From positions 1 to 6,394 of the forward strand of contig JACPAW010000176.1 of assembly GCA_016180605.1 (NCBI GenBank): DNA of 6,394 bases. Reading direction: 5' to 3'. Below are positions 1 to 5,712 of this stretch, piece by piece. Both the position numbers and the translations under genes were made by a program. Position 1 is the first letter of the stretch; every line of letters starts with the position of its first letter. The notes beneath the pieces were generated by a model. That model did no database searches and had not been told where the DNA came from. It saw only the letters and a list, made by a program, of their open reading frames with translations. Source of the DNA: Candidatus Omnitrophota bacterium. GTDB lineage: Bacteria; Omnitrophota; Gorgyraeia; Aquiviventales; Aquiviventaceae.

Positions 1-1
1 G

Positions 2-1171
2 CAAGAGATCTTGCAGCGTTTTCAGAAGCTCTGCGCGCAAGAGCATGATGACGTCGTGTCGGCAGGGGGACTGCACGTGCTTGGGACCGAGCGGCACGAA
101 GCACGGCGCATTGACAATCAGCTGCGCGGCCGCTCCGGAAGGCAAGGAGATCCAGGCTCTTCGCGTTTTTATCTATCCTTGGCAGATGACCTGATGCGGA
201 TTTTTGGCTCCGAGCGCATTGCCCGTTTGATGGACTTTAAGTGGATGCAGTGGGAGGAAGGTTTGCCTCTGGAGCATGGAATCGTCAGCCGCGCGATTGA
301 AGCATCGCAGCGGCGTGTGGAGGGGCACAACTTTGAGATCCGCAAGCAATTGCTGGAATACGACAATACCATGAATCGGCAGCGCGAGGTTATTTATGAG
401 CAGCGCCGGCGCATCCTGGAAGGGGTGGACATGCAAGGCCTCATCCAGCAGATCATGAAAGAGGTCTCGGAAGAACTGGGGGATGCGTTCTTCTCGGCAC
501 AACTCTCACTAGATGCTTGGAATCTGGAGGGGTTGCGGGAAACGCTCAGCCGGCAATTTGCCGTGAGCTTCTCTTCTGCGGAAGAAAAAAAGGTTGATCG
601 AGAACAATTGCTGGTCCATATCCAGGAATTGTTTCAGCGAGCGTATGAGGCAAAGACCGCTCAAGTAGGCTCAGAGCTCATGGCCCATTTGGAGCGCACG
701 GTTCTCTTATCCGTCATTGATGCGAAATGGAAAGACCACCTTTATATGATGGATGCGCTGCGGGAAGGAATCCACTTGCGCGCCTACGGCCAGCGGGATC
801 CTCTTGTGGAGTATCAGCGCGAAGCCTACCGCATGTTCCAAGACCTCATCGTTTCCATCAAGGAGCAGGCTCTGACGATGCTGCTGCGCGTGCAGCCCAC
901 TGCAGGCGCAGAGCCGGTGAGCGTATTTGCCAAGACCCCTCATCAAGAGCTGCACCCGCAAGCAGCCGATGTTTTTTCCGCTCAACCGCAGATGCCATCG
1001 AACGTGGAGATGCCAGCTGCGGGGTTTCCAGAAATGCCTCCGACGATCGCACCTAAAGCTGCGGTACGTCAGCAGACTCCCGCGCCACAGCCAAGCGGAG
1101 CCAAAGTAGGACGCAATGAGCCTTGTCCGTGCGGCAGCGGACTGAAGTACAAGAAGTGTCATGGAAAATAG
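2..1171 (+). CDS. secA: Protein translocase ATPase SecA, C-terminal part (5' end outside window)
   Basis: SecA is the cytosolic ATPase that pushes unfolded preproteins through SecYEG. The frame is open from position 2 to the TAG at 1169-1171, giving 389 residues, roughly the C-terminal 40 percent of a typical 850-900 residue SecA; the true start lies upstream. Counting from the codon at position 2, residues 28-33 are GTERHE and 40-52 are QLRGRSGRQGDPG, the arginine-bearing helicase motif VI of the second nucleotide-binding fold. The segment with RKQLLEYD follows (helical scaffold/wing region), then DAKWKDHLYMMDALREGIHLRAYGQRDPL, described here by its key stretch WKDHLY. After a Pro/Ala/Gln-rich linker, residues 370-389 form the SEC-C zinc site (C375, C377, C386, H387), which in this family binds Zn and contacts SecB or ribosomes. 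The natural end KKCHGK is intact and a heptad repeat begins at the stop codon. Identity is very secure. Confidence 0.98.
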   Translation, partial: QEILQRFQKLCAQEHDDVVSAGGLHVLGTERHEARRIDNQLRGRSGRQGDPGSSRFYLSLADDLMRIFGSERIARLMDFKWMQWEEGLPLEHGIVSRAIEASQRRVEGHNFEIRKQLLEYDNTMNRQREVIYEQRRRILEGVDMQGLIQQIMKEVSEELGDAFFSAQLSLDAWNLEGLRETLSRQFAVSFSSAEEKKVDREQLLVHIQELFQRAYEAKTAQVGSELMAHLERTVLLSVIDAKWKDHLYMMDALREGIHLRAYGQRDPLVEYQREAYRMFQDLIVSIKEQALTMLLRVQPTAGAEPVSVFAKTPHQELHPQAADVFSAQPQMPSNVEMPAAGFPEMPPTIAPKAAVRQQTPAPQPSGAKVGRNEPCPCGSGLKYKKCHGK

Positions 1172-1199
1172 CAATCAGCAATCAGCAATCAGCAATCAG
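1170..1199. repeat. Single run of four 7-bp repeats (AGCAATC) after secA
   Basis: The unit AGCAATC occurs four times without error at 1170-1197, and AG of a fifth follows. The first two bases of the run are the AG of the secA TAG stop (1169-1171). I see no inverted partner arm in this spacer. The 15-base stretch GCAATCAGCAATCAG (1171-1185) recurs exactly, in inverted orientation, at 4462-4476 in the lysS-lolC spacer, which links the two loci to one repeat family. Function is unknown. Confidence 0.93.
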
Positions 1200-1202
1200 A
1201 AG

Positions 1203-1235
1203 ACCCTTAAGAAGGGTGCCCGCTGACGCCGGGCA
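1203..1235 (+). other. Two adjacent small hairpins just before lnt
   Basis: ACCCTT (1203-1208) can pair with AAGGGT (1212-1217) over a 3-nt loop. TGCCCG (1217-1222) can pair with CGGGCA (1230-1235) over a 7-nt loop. The two stems compete for T1217. The second stem ends on the A of the lnt ATG (1235). Neither is followed by a T tract, so they do not look like an intrinsic terminator. They could shape lnt translation, since the purine run AAGAAGGG (1209-1216) sits immediately 5' of the second stem, but short stems like these also arise by chance. Confidence 0.4.
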
Positions 1236-2965
1236 TGATCTATCCGATTGCCTCTTACCCGATTGTTTTAGCCTTCAGCAGTGCTGGCCTTCTCATCTTT
1301 GCTTTTCCTCCTTTTAACCAACCCTGGTGCGCGTGGATCGGTTTGGTCCCATGGCTCATCCTTCTGCGTTCTTGCACCGCTTATGCCGCGTTTGGTTTTT
1401 CCTGCCTGATCGGATTTTTATTTTTCCTAGGGTCCATCTGGTGGCTGACCTATGTGACGGTGATTGGCTGCATTGTGCTGTGTGCCTTCCTCGCGCTGTA
1501 TTTCGGGGTGTTTGGCTGGCTAGTTTGCGTCATGTGCATCAGACCTCAGACACACGACACACGACACACGACACACGAAGAACGGAAACACGATACACGA
1601 TTCACGATACACGAGAAATTACGTGAGTCATGCGTCGCGAGTCGTGAGTCAAACCTCTGGAGTCTGATGTCGGCTCCACAGTTCTTACTGAAGTCTGAGG
1701 TCTGGAGTCTGATGTCGGCTCCCGCTTCCTGGGTGGTGCTCGAATACGCGCGCAGCCACTGGTTTTCCGGGTTGGGATGGAATCTCCTTGGCTATTCGCA
1801 AATTCCATGGCTGCCAATGATTCAAATAGCCAGCGTCACCGGAGTCTGGGGAATTTCTTTCGCAGTGGTCTTCGTGAATGCCTGTTTAGCTAAAAGCCTT
1901 CAAGTCCAAAAACGAATGCCGGTCTTGCTGTCGGCGATGATGATTCTGTTGGTCCTTTGGGGCTATGGCGTCTTATGCCTGAAGCGCTCTGCGCTAGCGG
2001 AGAAAATTCGTATCAGCGTCGTGCAGGGAAATATTCCCCAGGAAGAAAAGTGGGAAGAAGAAAAACGCCAGGAGATTTTGGACCAATACGCGCGCTTGAC
2101 GCTGCAAGCGGCAAAGGAAAAACCGGATTTGATTGTCTGGCCCGAAACATCGGCGCCTGGCTATCTTGGAGTCGAAGAAGAATTAACGCAGCGTGTTATG
2201 GAAATCGCACGGCAGTCTGCTACTTTCATGCTTGTCGGGGCTCCCACCGCTACGGCGGAAAAAGGGGTGTGGAAGCTGAAAAACAGCGCGGTTTTGCTAG
2301 GACCCGATGGCAACATCCGACAGCAATATGACAAACTGCACCTGGTACCTTTCGGAGAGTTTATTCCAGGGGAACGGTATTTTTCGTGGCTTAGGAGGTT
2401 TCTTCCACCAATAGGCGATTTTGTGCCCGGGAAAGCATATACCGTCTTTCGAATGGAGGGGCAGGGGGCAGGGGGCAGGGGACGTGGGCACTTAAAATTT
2501 CCCTCGCCCCTCGCCCCTCGCCCCTCGCCCCCCTTTAGCGTGCTCATCTGTTTCGAGGATATCTTCCCGGAATTGGCTCGACGCTTCGTCCAGGAAGGGG
2601 CTCGGTTATTGGTTGTCATCACCAACGATGCTTGGTTTGGCCCAACGGCTGCCGCTTATCAGCATGCTCAGGCTTCGACTCTTCGAGCAGTTGAGCTGCG
2701 AGCGCCCCTCGTGCGCGCGGCAAACACCGGCTGGTCCGGCTGTATCGATTCATCGGGAAATTGGCAGGATGCGGTGCAGGATGCACAAGGTCAGGAGCTA
2801 TTTGTGGAAGGTTTCAAAACTTGCGAGGTGGCTTTGAAAACGCAAGCGGTGAGTTTCTATCAGCGATTCGGAGATTGGCTGGTTTTAGGGTGTGGTTCTG
2901 TTCTCATGGTGTGGTGGGGTCTATTGGTCTATAATAAAAGTTTATATAAAATCCATGACCACTAA
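1235..2965 (+). CDS. lnt: Apolipoprotein N-acyltransferase Lnt with two repeat-derived inserts
   Basis: Lnt transfers an acyl chain from phospholipid to the N-terminal cysteine amine of diacylated lipoproteins in the inner membrane, the last maturation step before Lol sorting. ATG 1235 is the first start after an in-frame TAA at 1208-1210. Apparent membrane segments are at about residues 9-25, 33-47, 52-72, 77-101, 164-180, 192-217 and 228-250. The nitrilase-fold domain follows (about 257-545), then a final membrane segment near 549-570. This matches the eight-segment family topology with a periplasmic catalytic domain. The expected triad is present: E304 in VWPETSAP, K367 in YDKLHLVPFGEF, C439 in LICFED. 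The protein has 576 residues against about 512 in E. coli; the excess fits repeat-derived inserts at about 102-163 and 408-432. Both keep the frame, so the gene looks functional. No strong ribosome binding site is seen; AAGAAGGG lies 18 nt before the start. The 3' end overlaps lysS by 11 bp. Confidence 0.96.
   Translation: MIYPIASYPIVLAFSSAGLLIFAFPPFNQPWCAWIGLVPWLILLRSCTAYAAFGFSCLIGFLFFLGSIWWLTYVTVIGCIVLCAFLALYFGVFGWLVCVMCIRPQTHDTRHTTHEERKHDTRFTIHEKLRESCVASRESNLWSLMSAPQFLLKSEVWSLMSAPASWVVLEYARSHWFSGLGWNLLGYSQIPWLPMIQIASVTGVWGISFAVVFVNACLAKSLQVQKRMPVLLSAMMILLVLWGYGVLCLKRSALAEKIRISVVQGNIPQEEKWEEEKRQEILDQYARLTLQAAKEKPDLIVWPETSAPGYLGVEEELTQRVMEIARQSATFMLVGAPTATAEKGVWKLKNSAVLLGPDGNIRQQYDKLHLVPFGEFIPGERYFSWLRRFLPPIGDFVPGKAYTVFRMEGQGAGGRGRGHLKFPSPLAPRPSPPFSVLICFEDIFPELARRFVQEGARLLVVITNDAWFGPTAAAYQHAQASTLRAVELRAPLVRAANTGWSGCIDSSGNWQDAVQDAQGQELFVEGFKTCEVALKTQAVSFYQRFGDWLVLGCGSVLMVWWGLLVYNKSLYKIHDH
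1538..1722. repeat. Compound, nested heptad-repeat element inside lnt
   Basis: The outer layer begins ATCAGAC CTCAGAC (1538-1551). CAGACCTCAGAC (1540-1551) has an exact 12-base inverted copy at 1693-1704. Inside lies a second family: ACACACG four times (1550-1577), two diverged units, ATACACG, ATTCACG, ATACACG (1593-1613), a short core, then four inverted units at 1624-1651 (TGAGTCA, TGCGTCG, CGAGTCG, TGAGTCA). By my alignment, 21 of 27 positions of this right arm match the left arm in reverse complement. A further 22-bp segment is directly repeated at 1656-1677 and 1701-1722. The block encodes lnt residues of about 102-163, rich in Arg, His and Thr, in the loop after the fourth membrane segment. 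That loop should be cytoplasmic, which suits its positive charge. The reading frame is open throughout. Confidence 0.85.
1656..1722. repeat. 22-bp exact direct repeat within lnt
   Basis: The same 22 bases, beginning TCTGGAGTCTGATG and ending CGGCTCC, occur at 1656-1677 and 1701-1722. The offset is 45 bp (15 codons), so both copies are read in the same frame and each encodes WSLMSAP. The second copy leads directly into the conserved-looking host sequence ASWVVLEY, so the GGCTCC end may be original lnt sequence duplicated together with the repeat. Confidence 0.9.
2457..2528. repeat. Inverted heptad element of 28+16+28 bp inside the lnt catalytic domain
   Basis: The left arm is four units (AGGGGCA, GGGGGCA, GGGGGCA, GGGGACG; 2457-2484). 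The core is 16 bp (2485-2500, TGGGCACTTAAAATTT). The right arm is CCCTCGC four times (2501-2528), then a C run. The arms are opposite in strand bias and approximately complementary (GGGGGCA against GGGCGAG in reverse complement). The total is 72 bp, exactly 24 codons, so the frame is kept. It encodes a Gly/Arg-rich then Pro/Ser/Arg-rich segment (residues about 408-432) that ends seven residues before the catalytic cysteine C439. Confidence 0.9.
2930..2935 (+). promoter_or_regulatory. Possible -10 box upstream of lysS (weak)
   Basis: A perfect TATAAT lies in an AT-rich stretch about 20 nt before the lysS ATG at 2955, inside the end of lnt. No convincing -35 hexamer sits at the usual 16-18 bp spacing (the sequence there resembles TGGTGT) and there is no extended -10 TG. 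It may simply be coding sequence for the final lnt residues. Confidence 0.2.
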
Positions 2966-4409
2966 CGAACAATCCAAAAACCGGCAAGACAAGCTAAAAG
3001 CACTGCTTTCGCAAGGGATTCTGCCTTACTCCGAGCGGAAATTCGACAAGCGGGAATCCATACAAGCGCTTGTTGGGCAATACGCGCAAGGGTCAACGCA
3101 GGCTGTCTCCACGGCAGGCCGGCTCAGTGCAAAGCGGGGCCATGGCGGATTGATCTTCGCGGATCTGAAAGACGCATCCGGGAAGATCCAAATCTGCGTC
3201 AAACAAGATAAGGTAGGCGATTCGGTTTTCCATTTATTCTCCGATTGCGATATCGGCGATATTTTGGGTGTTTCCGGAAAGTTGTTTCAGACGAAAAGCA
3301 AAGAAGTGACGATCGAAGTCTCGTCTCTGAAGCTTTTGTCCAAATCGCTGCATCCTTTTCCGGAGAAATGGCATGGACTGAAAGATGTGGAAGTGCGCTA
3401 TAGAAAACGCTACATCGACCTCATCGCGAATGAACCGGTGCGCCAAGTCTTTATGGCGCGCAGCCGCCTGTTGACGAGCATCCGCCAGACCCTTGACCGG
3501 CAAGGGTTCTTGGAGGTCGAGACGCCGATGATGCATCCTGTTCCCGGGGGTGCCGCAGGCGAGCCTTTTATGACGCATCATAAAGCACTCGACATGGATC
3601 TGTATCTGCGGCTGGCCCCTGAGTTGTATTTGAAAGAGCTGCTCGTAGGCGGCTTCGACCGCATTTATGAGCTGAACCGGTCGTTTCGCAACGAGGGCGT
3701 ATCCACTCGGCATAATCCGGAATTTACGATGCTGGAGGTTTACTTGGCTTACCAGGATTGCGAAGCGATGATGCGGCTTGTGCAAGCGCTCATCTGCGAG
3801 GCCGCAGAGGTTTTGTGCGGATCGTTGCAATTTGCCTATCAAGGACAAGACATTGATTTAACCCCCCCTTGGGAACGCCTCTCTTTTGCAGAGGCGATGT
3901 CCGCATTAGGGCTAAAGCCTCAAGCTTCCATTGAGGAAATCCAAGCGGCTCTTCAACGCAAGGGAATTCAAATTAAGGAACTTAACCGTTCGCAGTTGGT
4001 GCGGTTGGTGGAACAGCTCTTTGAGCCCAAAACCAGGGCAAAGCCGCTTTTCGTAACGGACTATTGGACGGAGCTGTCCCCATTGGCTAAGAGCAAGGCA
4101 GAGAATGTCCTGATTGCCGACCGATTCGAACTTTTTATCGGCGGCATGGAAGTCGCCAATGCATACTCGGAGCTGAATGATCCGATCGAACAGCGGCGGC
4201 GGTTTGAAGAACAAACTGAGATGGTACAAGGTACAGGGTACAAGGTACAAGATGAGAATTTCTTGGAGGCGCTAGAGTACGGTATGCCTCCAGCAGGCGG
4301 TTTGGGAGTCGGGATAGACCGTTTAGCGATGCTGCTTCTGGATCAGCCCTCAATTAAAGATGTGATCCTGTTCCCGTTGCTGAAACAGCAAGTCAATATT
4401 AAGGAGTAG
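2955..4409 (+). CDS. lysS: Lysyl-tRNA synthetase, class II
   Basis: This cytosolic enzyme charges tRNA-Lys with lysine using ATP. ATG 2955 gives 484 residues (E. coli LysS has 505) and starts inside the last codons of lnt, an 11-bp overlap that suggests translational coupling; the start is chosen because the protein then begins MTTNEQSKNRQDKL, whereas the in-frame extension back to 2892 only adds lnt-overlapping sequence. No clear Shine-Dalgarno is seen. An OB-fold anticodon-binding domain spans about residues 52-127. The class II catalytic core follows: motif 1 around GFLEVETPMMHP (184-195), motif 2 around FRNEGVSTRHNPEF (244-257), and motif 3 around GVGIDRLAM (451-459) followed by DVILFP. 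The ELFIGGMEVANAYSELNDP block (about 392-410) is typical of LysRS. The oddity is a four-unit heptad run that encodes residues 423-432 in the variable linker before motif 3. AAGGAG lies at 4401-4406, right before the stop. Confidence 0.97.
   Translation: MTTNEQSKNRQDKLKALLSQGILPYSERKFDKRESIQALVGQYAQGSTQAVSTAGRLSAKRGHGGLIFADLKDASGKIQICVKQDKVGDSVFHLFSDCDIGDILGVSGKLFQTKSKEVTIEVSSLKLLSKSLHPFPEKWHGLKDVEVRYRKRYIDLIANEPVRQVFMARSRLLTSIRQTLDRQGFLEVETPMMHPVPGGAAGEPFMTHHKALDMDLYLRLAPELYLKELLVGGFDRIYELNRSFRNEGVSTRHNPEFTMLEVYLAYQDCEAMMRLVQALICEAAEVLCGSLQFAYQGQDIDLTPPWERLSFAEAMSALGLKPQASIEEIQAALQRKGIQIKELNRSQLVRLVEQLFEPKTRAKPLFVTDYWTELSPLAKSKAENVLIADRFELFIGGMEVANAYSELNDPIEQRRRFEEQTEMVQGTGYKVQDENFLEALEYGMPPAGGLGVGIDRLAMLLLDQPSIKDVILFPLLKQQVNIKE
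4223..4250. repeat. Four-unit heptad run (GGTACAA) inside lysS
   Basis: The units are GGTACAA, GGTACAG, GGTACAA, GGTACAA, 28 bp with one deviating base. They encode residues 423-432 (MVQGTGYKVQ) in lysS. Compared with E. coli LysRS as I recall it, the linker between the SELNDP helix and the DE(D/N)(Y/F) position is nearly the same length (about 19 against 21 residues). The run therefore appears to have replaced the usual acidic linker and not to have lengthened it. No inverted partner is seen nearby. Confidence 0.92.
4401..4406 (+). promoter_or_regulatory. Shine-Dalgarno-like AAGGAG at the lysS stop, distant from lolC
   Basis: AAGGAG directly precedes the lysS TAG. It is a textbook ribosome-binding sequence but lies 100 nt before the lolC ATG (4507), too far to act directly. 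The repeat element 4414-4492 lies between them. Folding of that element would bring the site to roughly 20 nt. It may be a relic of an earlier, tighter gene junction, or just the codons for Lys-Glu. Confidence 0.3.
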
Positions 4410-4413
4410 AACG

Positions 4414-4492
4414 GCTCGTCAGCAGTCAGCTCGTCAGCAGTAAGAAAAACATTTTTATTTACTGATTGCTGATTGCCGACGAGCTGTCGAGC
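4414..4492. repeat. Inverted-repeat element in the lysS-lolC spacer
   Basis: The left arm is a 15-bp tandem pair (GCTCGTCAGCAGTCA at 4414-4428, GCTCGTCAGCAGTAA at 4429-4443). An A/T-rich core follows (4444-4458). The right arm (4459-4492) is approximately the reverse complement: CAGCTCGTC (4427-4435) pairs exactly with GACGAGCTG (4478-4486), and CAGTAA (4438-4443) with TTACTG (4459-4464). The outer GCTCGTC (4414-4420) faces GTCGAGC (4486-4492) with one mismatch. The right arm also holds an inverted copy of the AGCAATC units found after secA. The T-rich stretch is in the loop and not after the stem, so this is not a standard terminator. The element fills most of the 97-bp spacer. Confidence 0.85.
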
Positions 4493-4506
4493 GCTCTTGC
4501 AATTCG

Positions 4507-5712
4507 ATGCGGTACGAACTCTGGCTTGGCTTAAAGTATCTCTTTGCGAAGCGACAGGAGCGCTTCATTTCAGTGATTGCCTTGCTCTCTATCGGCGGGG
4601 TCGCTCTTGGAGTGGCGGCCTTGCTGGTGGTGTTGGCAGTTATGAGTGGTTTTGATCGCGACATCAAAGACAGGCTAGTGGGTACCAACGCGCATCTGAT
4701 TGTAGAAAGCCCTCAGGGCGTTCGCGAGGTGTCTTTGCTTCTAAGAAAGCTCAGCGCCATGCCGGAAGTGGTGGGAGTCAGCCCTTTTATTATGGCTCAG
4801 GCGATCGTCAGGCTTCCCCAGCGTGCATTTGGGGTGTGGGTTAGGGGAATCGATGTGGAGCGCGAATCGCGCGTGAATCGGTTGGCGGAGTATTTGGTCC
4901 TGGGCTCCTTACCGAAGCAGGAAAACGAAGTGGTTATTGGAACGGAGCTGGCCGCTTTGCTCGAGCGCATGCCTGGCTCGACGATCCCGCTCATCAGCCC
5001 CTCTGACGGTAAGACCCGAGAGTTCCTCATCAGCGGGTTGTTTCGTTCCGGCATGTACGAATACGACGCCACCCTTCTGGCGATGCGATTGGATACGGCA
5101 CAGCAATTTTTCCAGCTAGAAGGGGTGGTTTCGGGAATCGGCATGAAATTAGCGCGATTGGAGCGCGCCTCTGAAGTGGCAGGGCAGGTGGAGCAGAATT
5201 TAGGGGAGAATTACCAGGTCAAGACCTGGATGGATTTAAATCCAGCCCTCTTCGGTGCTCTTCGCGTGGAGAAGACGGTCATGTTCGTTATTCTGACCCT
5301 GATCGTGCTGGTGGCAGCGCTTAACATCATGGCCATGCTGATCATGATCGTGATGGAAAAGACCAAGGACATCGGGATTCTTCGGGCATTAGGGGCTACG
5401 CGATCCTCCGTAGCCAGGCTTTTTCTGGCCCAGGGATGTGCGGTTGGGCTCCTTGGGATTAGTCTTGGAATCATCAGCGGCCTGGCACTGGCGAATCATC
5501 TCAATAGCATTGTCCAGTGGCTTGAGAGGCATTTCGGGATTTCGTTGTTTCCTCCGACGATCTACTATCTGGACCATATTCCGACCGCCATTAGTTTTTC
5601 GGATATCGCAGCGGTTGTGACAGCCACGTTCCTTTTGACTCTTTTGGCAGGGACCTATGCGGCGGTGCGTGCTGCCCAATTGGCACCTGTGGATGCGCTG
5701 CGCTACGAATAG
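4507..5712 (+). CDS. lolC: Lipoprotein-releasing system permease, LolC/LolE family
   Basis: The product is an inner-membrane permease of the Lol ABC transporter, which extracts mature lipoproteins from the inner membrane and passes them to LolA. It has 401 residues, the usual family size. The N-terminus carries FISVIALLSIGGVALGVAAL with VVLAVMSGFD, the LolC/E signature first membrane segment (about 20-45). A large periplasmic domain follows (about 50-255), then three membrane segments (about 257-283, 306-330, 365-385) forming the FtsX-like domain. The loop EKTKDIGILRALGATRSS (284-301) is the conserved cytoplasmic coupling stretch that contacts the ATPase. The end APVDALRYE is typical. ATG 4507 fits the family start; no Shine-Dalgarno lies within 15 nt. 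Whether it is LolC, LolE or a combined LolC/E-type subunit cannot be told, because the region after lolD is outside the window. lolD downstream supports the role. Confidence 0.94.
   Translation: MRYELWLGLKYLFAKRQERFISVIALLSIGGVALGVAALLVVLAVMSGFDRDIKDRLVGTNAHLIVESPQGVREVSLLLRKLSAMPEVVGVSPFIMAQAIVRLPQRAFGVWVRGIDVERESRVNRLAEYLVLGSLPKQENEVVIGTELAALLERMPGSTIPLISPSDGKTREFLISGLFRSGMYEYDATLLAMRLDTAQQFFQLEGVVSGIGMKLARLERASEVAGQVEQNLGENYQVKTWMDLNPALFGALRVEKTVMFVILTLIVLVAALNIMAMLIMIVMEKTKDIGILRALGATRSSVARLFLAQGCAVGLLGISLGIISGLALANHLNSIVQWLERHFGISLFPPTIYYLDHIPTAISFSDIAAVVTATFLLTLLAGTYAAVRAAQLAPVDALRYE

Noticed and set aside
1550..1613. Possible CRISPR array
   Set aside because: The units are 7 bp and directly adjacent with no unique spacers, and the region lies inside the lnt reading frame.
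2161..2625. 154-codon open frame on the minus strand opposite lnt
   Set aside because: It is antisense to the conserved nitrilase domain and includes the GC-rich heptad arms; its composition reflects the repeat.
2892..2954. Upstream extension of lysS
   Set aside because: The added residues overlap the lnt membrane segment and match nothing expected of LysRS; ATG 2955 gives a normal N-terminus.
1235..2965. lnt as a decaying pseudogene
   Set aside because: Despite two repeat-derived inserts the frame is continuous, the triad E304/K367/C439 is present, and the membrane segments are intact.
3234..3848. 204-codon open frame on the minus strand
   Set aside because: It lies wholly opposite lysS, whose protein carries all class II motifs; the antisense translation shows no recognisable domain and looks like a shadow.
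4219..4254. AGATG flanking the lysS heptad run as a 5-bp target-site duplication
   Set aside because: AGATG occurs at 4219-4223 and 4250-4254, but it overlaps the repeat edges, the implied 31-bp gain would break the frame, and a 5-base match is easily chance.
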